Shown: piece by piece, positions 38,156-48,772 of the stretch
How positions within the stretch are numbered: position 1 is the stretch's first letter
Layout: each line of letters starts with the position of its first letter
Origin: Spongilla lacustris
Taxonomy: Eukaryota > Porifera > Demospongiae > Spongillida > Spongillidae
NCBI GenBank assembly: GCA_949361645.1
Contig: OX442415.1
Coordinates: forward strand, 15,732,085 to 15,796,084
DNA: 64,000 bases
Reading direction: 5' to 3'
Made by a program: the position numbers and the translations under genes
The notes under the pieces: model-generated
The model's database searches: none
Seen by the model: the letters and a program-made list of their open reading frames with translations, nothing else
Told to the model about the DNA's origin: nothing

Positions 38156-39406
38156 TTACAATGAATTACAATCTGGATTGCAAACATCACAACATAAACC
38201 ACAATCACATGGTTCACCAACACCATCAAAGTCTTTGAACAAAAGCTTTCTACGGCACTCAGTGACATTCTTGCAATACTCTGACATGAATGGTGATGTA
38301 ATCTTAGCAGTGAGTTCTGAGTCTTTATCATACAGAATTGCACCACATCGTAATCCATCTCTTCCCCTACGTCCTGTTTTTTGAATATATGACTCAACAT
38401 CTGAGGATTGTCCCCAGTGTATAACTTGTCTCACTCCTTGTGAATTAATGCCCATACCAAAAGCAACAGTGCATATGAGAATGCGTAAAACACTTTCAGC
38501 ATTGGAAATGGAGGCTATTATAGAATCTTTGACTGATTGGTGGGTACAGTGTGTAAACATGTCAACACATCGATATTGTGTGACATATCAGCAGCTCCAA
38601 TAGGATGTGTGAAATGACTTCTCAGTGAATGTTTAAAAAATCTATACAGAAGTGAGCAATGATCATAGGTTCTACAAAATATTATAACCTTAGGAGTAGT
38701 TACACCATTTGTTCTTATTTGGTCAAGAACATGGTTAAATGCTTCCAAAAGATTCAATTATGGTCTCTCTGGATTTGATTGTCACTGTAGCTGTAAGGGC
38801 CACCAAAGGAGTTCCTTCAGGGATAAGACTTCCATGTTTGAAAACTCTTTTCTGAAGTTTGTACCCCTAAAAAGAAAAGACTGATTTAGTTGTAATTAAA
38901 TGCTTATTAATTACCTACCATTTTACTATGCAGTGGGCTTCATCCACAGCTAAACATACCAGATTCTCCTGATACAAAGGTGAGGTCATCAAATCTCTCC
39001 ACTCTGAGCCTCCTATAATGGACTCCGGAGTGAAAAGGACTATCTGGAATGCTCCGTTTTTGACACCTTCAACTATTGATTCATTGTCCTGATCGCTTCC
39101 AATGTATGCTGCTGTAATGCCTATAGAATTCAGTAGCTGGACCTGATCTTTCATCAAAGAAAAAAGCGGCGAGATTACTACTACTATAGAACCAGTGGTT
39201 CCGTTGTAGCAGTCGAATAGCTGAGGAAGAACGGCGTAGCACAATGTCTTGCCCGAACCAGTAGGCAATGAGAGAAAGACATCATTTCCCATTACTAAGC
39301 TACGCAAAGCTTGGATTTGGGTTGGTCTTAGAGATATGCCTAGCTGTTTACAGCATGTCTCAAGAGCGCTTTCGAAGCGCTCCATTTTGAACGGACGCTC
39401 GTCCAT
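38156..39406 (-). pseudogene. RecQ-family DNA helicase, intron-containing and degraded
   Basis: Exon 1 (39406-38919) starts MDERPFKMERFESAL. It has the RecQ Q-motif region (LGISLRPTQIQAL), the Walker A SLPTGSGKTLCYAVLP, ISPLFSLMKDQVQ and the DEAH box VDEAHCIVKW. A 52 bp GT-AG intron (38918-38867) restores KWG. Exon 2 carries PEGTPLVALTATVT (motif III), KVIIFCRTYDHC, RILICTVAFGMGIN, VIHWGQSSDVESYIQKTGRRGRDG (motifs V-VI) and a zinc-type C-terminus with CDCGLCCDVC. Lesions: a 1-nt shift near 38840, loss of the linker between motifs III and IV (about 38760), and a frameshift near 38575. RecQ proteins unwind DNA 3'-5'. This multi-copy metazoan subtype is often transposon-like. It is probably an inactive copy. 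Confidence 0.82.
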
Positions 39407-40140
39407 TCAGAACAGTTTAACTTGAGCTTGCCTTTCACTGTCACTTTGTGTTGAGTCTAATACATGCGCGCCAAACACTAATTGATTGCTATTACGTAGT
39501 TGGAATCCATCATACTGTGATTGGAATGTTAATTATCACATACCTCTAATCCTATTGGTGCCGCCAACATTCCGGCGCTTGGCACCCATGTTTTGTGGAC
39601 ACTAGGTTCGTTTTCCGAAAAATTGAAATGATGATGTCATGCCCTTGACAACCACCTTGACAACCGAAACGTGAGCTCACTGTAAAACAACGATGGGCTA
39701 ATCGCCATTTTAACACTAGGCTAGGAAAGAAACACCTTTTTTCTATTTGTGTTGCGAACCACGAGGCGTAGTGAAGTTGCTATGGCAAGCTACGGGCCTT
39801 GAAAGCGGGTTAGTCTTAGCGTACCTCTTCCGATTCTCCACGTCTGCGACAATAGGAAATCAGAAAAAAAGGTTGGTTCGTAAATGGAACGAAAGGTACT
39901 AATAGCTACTAGCATTGGCTTGTAGCCACTTTTTTTTTTTGACAGCGATCAAGCTTACTAAAAGTAAGTACTATACCGGTTGGCGCGGGTGTGTTACTAG
40001 CCTACTGTGGTTATGCCGCCACGTTAGGTGGGCCAATGAACAGAAGTTGTTTTTTCACAATGGAGAGCAACTGCTGGACCTTACTTATGTCTTACTCAAA
40101 GTTTGTCTTGGTGTTGTTAGCTACTAATATAGTATACTCT
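39407..40140. other. Upstream region of the RecQ copy, no gene assigned
   Basis: It contains an NF1-like inverted motif (TTGGTGCCGCCAA) at about 39549 and a small ORF at 39991-40260 with hydrophobic stretches. No homology is recognised. Confidence 0.3.
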
Positions 40141-40144
40141 TCCG

Positions 40145-41275
40145 TGTCAATCCCATTCCCAACCCCAGAACCAGCCTCGTCTCAGCTACCAGTACTAGTC
40201 TCTTCTCAGCCACCAGCCAGACTCATCTTAGCCATGGCCACCTGTACCAGCCTCATCTAAGCCACCGGTACCAGCCTCATCTCAGCCACCGGTACCAGCC
40301 TCATCTCAGCCACCGGTACCAGCCTCATCTCAGCCACCGGTCACAGCCTCATCTCAGCCATGGCCATCTGTACCAGCCTCATCTCAGCTATAATGCCAGG
40401 GCCCAGGGGCAGATCCAGGATTTCAGAAAAGGGGGGTTACATATGAAAACTGGGGTGTTGTTCACTTTAGGCCGATTCAACCAGTGTGTGTGTGTGTGTG
40501 GGGGGGGGGGTGGGGGGGTGCTGTCCGCTTTAGGCCGATTCAACCAGTGGGGGTGAGGGGGTGCTGTCTGCTTTAGGCCAATTCAACCAGTGGGGAGGAG
40601 GGGGTGCTGTCCACGTACGGCTCTCTCTATGTTTAAAAAAAGGGGGAGGGTGCCCTCTACTTACATGGCTATATTGGAAACCATGTTGCTTCCTGTATGC
40701 TTTAAGCTTACACTAGATTAATAAATAGGGATGCATCTAAAAATAAATAAATTTTTAGACCAAAGTTGGGATTGCAACCCCCGCCCCCCTTGATCTCAGC
40801 CACCTGTACCAGAGTACCAGCCTCGAGCTCATCTCATCCACCTGTACCAGCCTCATCTCATCCATCTGTACCAGAGTACCAGCCTCATCTCAGCCACCTG
40901 TACCAGAGTACCAGCCTCATCTCAGCCACCTGTACCAGAGTACCAGCCTCATCTCAGCCACCTGTACCAGAGTACCAGCCTCATCTCAGCCACCTGTACC
41001 GAGTACCAGCCTCATCTTAGCCACCTGTACCAGAGTACCAGCCTCATCTCAGCCACCTGTACCAGAGTACCAGCCTCATCTCAGCCACCTGTACCAGCCT
41101 CACATCTCATTCACCTGTACCAACCTCATCACAGCCACCTATACCAGCCTCATCTCAGCCACCTGTACCAGCCTCATCTCTGCCACCTATACCAGCCTCA
41201 CATCTCAGCCACCTGTACCAACTTCATCACAGCCACCTATACCCTCATCTCAGTAACCAGTACCATGCAGCCTCA
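40145..41275. repeat. Minisatellite of CAGCCTCATCTCAGCCACC units, split by an insertion
   Basis: 24 bp units (ACCAGCCTCATCTCAGCC plus ACCGGT) run to about 40395. About 32 bp units (with ACCTGTACCAGAGT) run from about 40790 to 41270. The two halves are the same family and are separated by unrelated DNA. Confidence 0.92.
40396..40790. mobile_element. Insertion splitting the minisatellite (possible hAT-like MITE)
   Basis: It begins CCAGGGGCAGATCCAGGATT, the CAGGGGCGGATCCAG-type end common in hAT MITEs, and ends in a C-rich tract. Inside are three tandem units of TGCTGTCCGCTTTAGGCCGA-like sequence with GATTCAACCAG. That family also occurs, inverted, at 25003-25110. The right TIR is not convincing. 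Confidence 0.4.
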
Positions 41276-41502
41276 TAACTTGTTCAGTTGCATTGATAAC
41301 AAAATTTGAGTGGGTGCAGCATCATTGTGAGTATCAATGCCAAATACTAAATACTGAGTGTAAATTACCTGAAATCTCTGTGCTTGGTATGAACGCCTTG
41401 ATTTCTTATCCCTAGGTGCCACAAGTAAGCGACCACTCATCCTGCATTGCTCCTGACCTTTGTTTATGTGATAATGCTCCATTCGAACCGCACGTATTAT
41501 AG

Positions 41503-41915
41503 AGGGGTTGCATGGATCTCGTGATGTCATGTGACGAAGCGATTTTATACGTAGAATTTTACATTGGGGGCAAAGCGTAAGGATAAGTGTAGCACGTCTA
41601 TCGAGTAAAACTTGCTGCGTTGTCGGGTGCTTGATGCGATCGGATATGTAAAGTTCTTTCCTGTACCATCTGCTTATTTCTAGCAAAGTAAAGAACAGCA
41701 GGAGTTAGATAGTCGATCGAGTAAGAGACAATGCCTAAACCCGCTTGCAACACTTTAGATTCATATCTGGTTCGGGCGACCGCTGATAAACTCTGACAAT
41801 ACGCTCCATTCCATTGACGCGCCATACTCGCTTGCCCCCAATATAAAAAAGTTGCAATATAAATTGTCACATGACATTGCGACGTGACGTAGGCCATGCA
41901 ACCCCTAGGCCCTCT
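41503..41915. mobile_element. Foldback/MITE-like inverted repeat, arms about 75 bp
   Basis: The left arm (41503-41576), GGGGTTGCATGG...GTCATGTGAC...ATTGGGGGCAA, is repeated in inverted orientation at about 41836-41915. Arms are about 75-80% identical by eye. The roughly 260 bp spacer and the overlapping minus-strand ORFs show no gene. Confidence 0.6.
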
Positions 41916-43178
41916 ATTCATAAAATACACACGCCGCGTAGTGTGGTAAAAAAAAAAGTGGCTGGTTCTAATCGTTGTAAATATGCTTCTTGATCTGTCT
42001 TGTTGATGTTGTAACTTGCTGACCTAAATCCTATTGTCGCTGTCTTTGCTACACACGATCAAAGTACCCCGTCTCAGTTACCGCCTCTATCACATCAACG
42101 TATAAAAACGATGCGCGGCTATTCGAGTAATATTGTAGGTCGTGCGCGCTGTTAATTTTATTTATTTAGTGCGATGGTAGGGGGTACGAAAGATCAAATT
42201 CTCTCAAAGGTATGACTTGAAAAAAGCATGAAATGCGGGTCACAAAAAGTACGATTTATAATGAGCTCTAAAAGTAAATTATTTTGCACCATTCAAAAGG
42301 CATACCGTATTAGCCAATTATCTGAATTGTGTCCAGCCGCAAACAGCTTTGTATTATCTATATCTATATCTAGTTAATAAAGAGTCTGGTACCCAGACTA
42401 AGGTCATGCAGCTGGTCCCTTTAACCACGTATCTGTCTTTCATTTGTAGCTTGTATCGCCTCGATGGGGCTTCAGGTATACCGGCAGCTTTTGGGACAGA
42501 GTTTAGGCTATGACCCTGGCTGATTCACTGTGTCACATTGCGAATCAAGGCTGGATTTCGCTTTAACCTATACCGCCCTAGCTGCGATGACACAGGGAAA
42601 TTATGCGTCAAATCATGTTATGATTTTACAAATGATTTGTCAGATGATTCATATTATTTGAGTATGATTCCGAATCCACTGAAATCAAGCGTTGATTTTT
42701 AAAATCATGTGGATAATCACAACTTTATTTTACGCATTTGTTTCCCAGAAATAACGTTGTGATTTTTAAAATGATTTGTCATATGATTCTTGCGATTTGA
42801 ATATGATTTTAAATGCACTTGTGTAAATTTTTTAATTCATGTTCATGCAGTATACACATGTACATGTTTTTATACCAATTAAATTCCATGCATCCATTCT
42901 AAGGTTGATTTTGAAATCAAAAGCCTTTGATACACATCCAAGACATTAATTAAAGCTTAAAAAGCAAAAACGTATGCACTGGGTCTGGAATTGTCATCCG
43001 GCCTTACAATGTCAAAGTATGGTAACCTTAGAAGTTAACGTTCGCTGTATCGGACACCATTTTTTCTTTGAATGCTCTGTGCCTGTGTTAAGGACTTAGC
43101 AGATTGATATTTCTTTGCTTGCATCAATATTTGGGCTTTCGTTCTTTGTGGTGCATATATACGACCGTGTGCAATAAC

Positions 43179-43397
43179 TCATCTTCCCTGATTGCCTGGT
43201 TCACGTTCCGCCTTAAACGTGCAACGGGAGCACCCTAAGTCAGCCTTGTGACCAAGGAATTGTGCAACTTTTCTCAAAGCAGACATATCTGCCGAAAGGC
43301 CAAGTAGAGCAGCTTTAACACTACCTCCATTGGGAAGTACATTCAAACCATCCTTCAATAACAACGTCGACATCTCAGAATAAACATCTGCACGCAT
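43179..43397 (-). pseudogene. CACTA transposase (tnp2-type) remnant
   Basis: The 72-codon fragment includes ALLGLSADMSALRKVAQFL followed by GHKADLGCSRCTFKAEREP. This matches the DxPAxRKxxxFLGHxAxxGCSRC block of Transposase_21/tnp2-family CACTA transposases. The rest of the enzyme is missing, which supports the classification of the surrounding element. Confidence 0.75.
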
Positions 43398-43424
43398 GCG
43401 TAAAAATCACATGTCCATTCTAAA

Positions 43425-44665
43425 ATGGCGCTCAGACACGAAAAAACTAGTACTCCAAAGAAGAGTATCACCGATGCACCTGCAACTTTCCGTGAACTGT
43501 TTGAAAAAAGGATTGTACATCTTGAAACAATCGTGGACAAGATTGGTGAATTGGAAGAGAAAATAGAAGAATTGATTAAAAGAGGTATAGTAGTGTATGA
43601 TTCTTGAAATCATTGCAATGGGTTGTGCGCTTAAATCCTTAACACACGCATTTTAGAGCCCACCGTACTGGATCCTAACCTTGAACCATCCTCAAGCGCT
43701 ACAGGAAGGCCGGTTGAGGGCGCTAAGGACGTCGTACCACTGGTGCGTGTATACATGTATATTCACGTACGTTCACGCTTGTCTATCTGTTTCGTTTTCT
43801 CATTGGTAGATGATATTACAAGACGCATTTTCGCAGCAACCTCGTTTGAAAGAACTGATGACAACGACTCCATGGAGTAAGCTTTACTCTCAATGAAATA
43901 AACAGCTTGCTACATCTGTGGAAGCTACGCTGAGGTACAATAAGTGCAAGATTCCTATACAAACAAGCGTATCCTGCAATGGATTAAGGTACGTATATGC
44001 TAGCTATAGTGTATGCATTTCGTAACTGGATTCACTAATCGATTGTTGCAAAGGACTACTATGCAATGCGTCGAACGTCTGAACTGGCAAAAGCTGATCC
44101 TGTTAAGCTACATGAGCCGAAACTGTGCATGAAGAGGAGTAGACTGACTTATGTAAGTAAATTGATTCAAAATAGAAATCATAACCTATATTTGCATAGA
44201 AAAATGTGAAGGTTGACAAAATTGTTTAATTTAGGTGGCTCGAGACAAAGCTGTAAAAGAAGCCATTTCCAAAGGAACAGTACAATCTGGAGATATGGAG
44301 AGCATAACACAAAAATATGAGACTCTGTTAAGCCAATACCACTGGAAAATCTAACCATAGAGGTTGCTGATCATGAAGATGGTGCCAGCAAGGTGTGACG
44401 GCTTGAGAGTATTTCTAAGGCTCGAGAGACAAGATGGAAAAAACATAATGTGTGCACACTCAACTCAGACACAACTGATCAGGATGTTGAAGAAACATGT
44501 AGTACTGCAAGCAGAGATCAGTATCTCCCTCAATCACAAGTACAAGAAAGTGCATCTACTGGCAGTGAAGATGATCTCACTTCAGCATCAGATGTAGACA
44601 GAACTGAACTCTTTTCATTTCTAAAAGAAATGCATTCATCATTACAAATTATTATTTCTGTGTGA
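43425..44665 (+). CDS. Multi-exon ORF carried by the CACTA element (unknown function)
   Basis: The exon chain begins MALRHEKTSTPKKSI and includes a short coiled coil (HLETIVDKIGELEEKIEEL). A GT-AG intron (43587 to about 43655) joins phase 1 to EPTVLDPNLEP. A second intron (about 43742-43808) joins in phase 0 to MILQDAFSQQPRLKEL, which then stops. Farther on, WIK|DYYAMRRTSELAKADP, SRLTY|VARDKAVKEAISKG and an acidic segment (VADHEDGASK|ARETRWKKHN, ending ...MHSSLQIIISV) are also bounded by canonical splice sites. Stops near 43900 and 44352 interrupt the chain. It could be a captured host gene or the element's own accessory (TnpA-like) DNA-binding protein. I do not recognise a family. Confidence 0.5.
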
Positions 44666-44860
44666 TTTGGTATATGATTTCATTTAAAAATCATCAAGAT
44701 TTCATTGAACGATTTTTTGTGATTTTGAAATGATTCTACAGTACATTTCTGTATAAAATCACTACTAAAATCACTGAGTTATTTGGGAATCACAGACGAT
44801 TTAAAGCTAAAATCGTGTGAATAATCATAACATGATTTGACGCAAAATTTCCCTGTGTGA

Positions 44861-45535
44861 CAATTTTGTGATGCAAGCATGTGATTGCAGACTGCCAATC
44901 TGGAATTACATGCTTGTGCCACAGAAAATGATTTCGGCTACATCGACAGCCCTGGATAATTATGGTATTGTATGGATTCCGTTGTGGTCGATTGTGAAAT
45001 TTATATCGCCCTATAATGAAGTGAGTTCGACTGGGTCGTACATTTTGGTATGCAGCTACCTGTATTTTCGCGCATCCAGGCTGAAAGTGACAAGGACAGA
45101 ATCCACACTCTTGGACATGCATATTAACAAAATCTTGATATAAACGCAGTTTGCTCTAAAACGTTACGCAAACATAAAATTCGATCGTAACCAGTTGAGC
45201 TGTAGTGTGACCTTTCGAGTACCGTGGGCTCCAGAACGATCAGCATCGCAGGTTTTTGATATTAATCGAGTCACAGACACTATAGGGGACTATTCCGCAC
45301 TGCATTTTTGGAAACGATCTGTAGTTTCTGCAATACGTGAGCGAACGTGACGGTTTTTAGAAAACATTTCCCCGAGTGGGTGCGACATATCGACTCGTAA
45401 CTTCCAAACGGAAGGTCCAATCGAAGCCACTTTTCTTTCCACACATTGGGAAGACATGTGAGTACAATAAAAAAATCTTTATTTATCCTTAAAATGCATC
45501 CTTTATTTTATTAAAAAAATTCTGTTCAAAATTCG
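44861..45535. other. Intergenic region, nothing recognised
   Basis: Unique-looking DNA between the CACTA element and the ALDH pseudogene arm. Small ORFs lack motifs. Confidence 0.4.
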
Positions 45536-45539
45536 TCTT

Positions 45540-47110
45540 GATACCCGGCTCGTCATTAGACCCGGGAGCACTCTACAGTATACACAGGGACACAAAGAGG
45601 TATATGTTGTGTGACAGCTCACTTCTGAACGTAGCTCTTCTGAATGTCACCATAGCCATTGGCAACCAGCTTCCGAGTTATATAGTCAATGGTATACTAA
45701 GCATGTTGCAAATGGTGACCCACTCTCCTCCTAAAGTAGCTAGCTGCTCGCATGGCCTACAGGAGTGACTCTTATCTTGTGGGAGCCACAAGTAGCACAC
45801 TAAGTATAATTGGTGGAGAGAGAGAGATCACTGGTAATATATCACACACACCTCACCCCTCATCAGACACATACCCTCCCCTCCTCCCCCTTCCTTACTT
45901 TCTTGGCTGCAGGTTCAATGATGAGGGGGCCAAGGTTCACCTCCTCCATAAACGGGTCTCCTTGCTTCAGTCCCCTCACAGCTCTGCTCAAACTGCTTGT
46001 GTACACCTCTCTGTACCAGTACAGATACTTGTCTGCCCCCCAGGGGGACATGATGACATCATCAAATATGGCTCATGGCCACGCCCACCTACCTGTCCTG
46101 CATTCGTGTACTTAGAACAGTGCATGTTTGACTGCCAGGGGAATGTCTGCAGAGTTGAAAACAATGAAGGGGGCGTTGCCTCCTAGCTCTAGTGAGAGGC
46201 GCCTTAGTACTGGGACATTAAGAGCTGAAGGAGTGGGGAGGAGGTGGAGAAGAGAGGTTTGGGGAGGAGGGGGACTCCCCCACTTTGGGTACCTGCTGCA
46301 TGTGACCATGTTAGGAGGGGAGGGGAGGGAAGGGGAGGAGAGAGGTAAAGATATGAACACAAAGTACCCCACATGTCCACTGTGCTGCCTAGTGCCTAAC
46401 CATCTGCCCTCCTCCCCATCCCACCCCTCCCCTTCCCTACCTTGCGAACATACATGTACAATGAAACCAATGCAGGGGCAGCCTTTCTGGTAACCGTGGC
46501 GCTCGGATAGTTCCAAGGAGTAGTTAGTACTGCCACGCCCACCAGTTGTTTAATAACCAGCAGTCGCCTGTCTTTGGCGGTAGTGGGAACAATATCCCCA
46601 TATGCACGTTTTGCCTCTTCAGCAAACCACTCCACAAAGGACGCGCCACACTTGATCTCTAGTACGGCTTCTGCCAAAGGCTTGCCCTGAAGACGTACGA
46701 CGTGTCGCTATGCTACGGGGGACAGGGCTTGTTTGTGCACTCCAGCAACACGATTTAGCCAGGTTGTCTGTGTTCTGCATAATCAAATTGTACCATCGTC
46801 TGAGCACCCCTGAACATTCCTGGTACAATGACGCAGCCGTGAATGAGTACAAATTGTGCAGTGCAATAGTGTGGGCGACCCATCCCTTCTGAGCTGTGTA
46901 TGCTTCTTGAACGGCCACAGTCACATCCTCCTCGCCCATATCTGGTACCTTTGGGGCGGATAGTGTAGCGATTAGTGACATGGAAATACCAGACACTACA
47001 CACTGTACTTCGGCGATTGTAAGAATTTTCCTGAAACTGCATCGCACCACTTTTACTGCGCCCCACTATCCATGTCTTGTTCTTCAGAAGCTGGGTGCGG
47101 GCCCTAGGAA
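45540..47110 (-). pseudogene. ALDH5A1: Succinate-semialdehyde dehydrogenase (ALDH5A1-like) pseudogene, arm 1 of an inverted duplication
   Basis: In transcription order: LLKNKTWI (about 47080), APKVPDMGEEDVTVAVQEAY and RRWYNLIMQNTDNLAK, then exon [21 protein letters not shown] with [15 protein letters not shown] and [16 protein letters not shown] (about 46690-46460), then [21 protein letters not shown] (general-base Glu in ELGG; about 46210-46130), and SRAVRGLKQGDPFMEEVNLG (about 45990-45903). The intact enzyme oxidises succinate semialdehyde with NAD in mitochondria. Lesions: a frameshift after VKHALF, and the exon after NAGQ reads TSIC where TCIC (nucleophile Cys) is expected. The A exon also has an indel at LAK. 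The C-terminal third is not found. The plus-strand copy at 50.8-53.1 kb is its inverted duplicate. Confidence 0.82.
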
Positions 47111-48770
47111 GATAATGATTAAAGTGAACGTGCGGTGATGTAATCCATCCGCAGCTGTGAAAATTTGGGTCTGGGTATGAGACTAAGGACAATTAAGAGC
47201 GGTTCTCCAACTGAGCTCCTTAATGAGCTTCAGCAGTTCCTGGAGGAGGTACTGCCTCTGTGTCTTATTCACCTTGGCCTCAACGTGGAGGGTCTAAGTC
47301 AAGCTAGCTCTGTTGTAAAAATAAATCCTCCACTAAATTCTCTAACTATATTCCTTTGAGCTGGCTGGGTGATGCTGCTTTGTGGTCACAGGGAGTGGTC
47401 AGAGCCAGCCTACACATGATACACTTGCAAGCTCACAGCCACATTATCTGCAGCTACCTATGTGCACATCCCATTGGGGACAGAGGGGGAGGGAGCTTCT
47501 ACATGTGTATCATGCTTGCTTCACTTTGACATATATTACATACCACAAAGCTAAGTTCAGACTAAATACAATATTTAATATCCATGTGACCACACCTTCA
47601 CTGGTCCCCAGACCACACCTCCACTGGTTCCCATATTCTCGTTGCCCAGCTGAGCAGCCAGGCACAGGGGGTGTGGCCTTTGGCATCACTGTTAGCCTGC
47701 AACATGAGAGGGAGGGAGACCAGGCCATGCCTGACAGCCAAATGTGTACAATTGTTCTGCAGAATGGAAGGGGGAGGCATAGTACTCATGTATGCAGCAG
47801 CTCTGCATATGTAAGGAACACATGTGACCTCTTACCAGTGCCATTGCTTGACTCCTCCTCCCCATGCCATCTCCTCCCCATGAATGTGGACTGAGGGCAC
47901 ACCAGATACCAGGAGCAGCTAGTAGCCACAGGCACTCCATGGTTCCTGCCCTGGTAGGTGTTATAGAAGAGCTGTGGTGTGGCATGTCAGCATGCACTGC
48001 TTGGTCTGTGAGGTGAGGTTGGGAGGGGGAGGGGGGGACAAGGGTCATGTGATTCCATGTGGCTACCAGGGCAGAGTCATGTGACTACAAGGAAGGGGTC
48101 ATGTGATTACAAACTGGTCCACACATACCCTCCGCCTCCTCCTCAGAACATCTACTTTTAGTAACACTGCCTTCACGTGACATGGAGCTGGGGTGTGGCT
48201 TGGCTGCAATCTGAAGACCCAGTTCAGCTATCGAGAGTCATGCCAATTCAAGTCCAAATGTGGGCAGAGAGTATGTCCTCAGAAACAGAGACTAACATAA
48301 ATCAAATAGGAGCGTGGTCCCTGCCCCTGTCACGCCAGAGTAGGGAAGGTGCACAATCACAGAACCCCCCCTGAGGTTCCTGTAAATACCAGGAGTGAGA
48401 AAGCCAGGATTTGGGAACTATTTTTTTAAAAAGGGGGGGATGTTTATAGAGGGTGTTTTTTTTATTTTTTAAAGTGTGGTATTGTGTAATAGGGCCTAGG
48501 TGTGCACGTGATTGTGTTAGTTGTTATATAAGCAGGTGTATAATTTGTCGGACGTTGGTGATCTTGTGGCATCAATTTCTAGAAATCCTAAGTCGAGGGT
48601 TTAGGCCCCGAAACAGCTCTTACCCTCACCGGAGGCGGCCGCTCATTCGATGCTACTATCTGCCTCAATTGCATCCACCCCTTCGTCGTCGCTGGAAAAC
48701 CCATGCATGGCGTCGTCTAAAGAGATAAAGTTAAATGCTTAAAGTTGTATATAACTTCCATAGGGTAGCG
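47111..48770. other. Spacer of the inverted duplication, part 1: dispersed repeat end and no clear gene
   Basis: GGTGATGTAATCCATCCGC and GGGTCTGGGTATGAGACTA at 47135-47188 belong to the GTCTCGTACCCAGAC repeat family. Minus-strand ORFs at 47.6-48.05 kb show no known domain. The 48420-48470 T/G-rich tract is simple sequence. Confidence 0.4.
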
Positions 48771-48772
48771 TA

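Larger units (their letters stand above)
42591..44857. mobile_element. CACTA (EnSpm-type) transposon with 3 bp target duplication
   Basis: The ends start CACAGGGAAATTWTGCGTCA and match over about 35 bp with one mismatch (42591-42625 versus 44823-44857). The 3 bp TSD TGA lies at 42588-42590 and 44858-44860. The CAC start and 3 bp TSD are characteristic of CACTA/EnSpm. Subterminal regions (42600-42850, 44660-44830) repeat AAATGATT / AATCATTT words, likely binding sites. It carries a transposase remnant on the minus strand and a multi-exon ORF on the plus strand. At 2267 bp it is too small to be autonomous. Confidence 0.85.

Noticed and set aside
41273..41930. Two overlapping minus-strand ORFs of 110-137 codons
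   Set aside because: They cross the inverted arms of a foldback repeat and contain no recognisable motif.
45290..45315. Solo end of the GGCACTGCGGAAT element
   Set aside because: The local word is ATTCCGCACTGC, which differs at the diagnostic position and has no partner.
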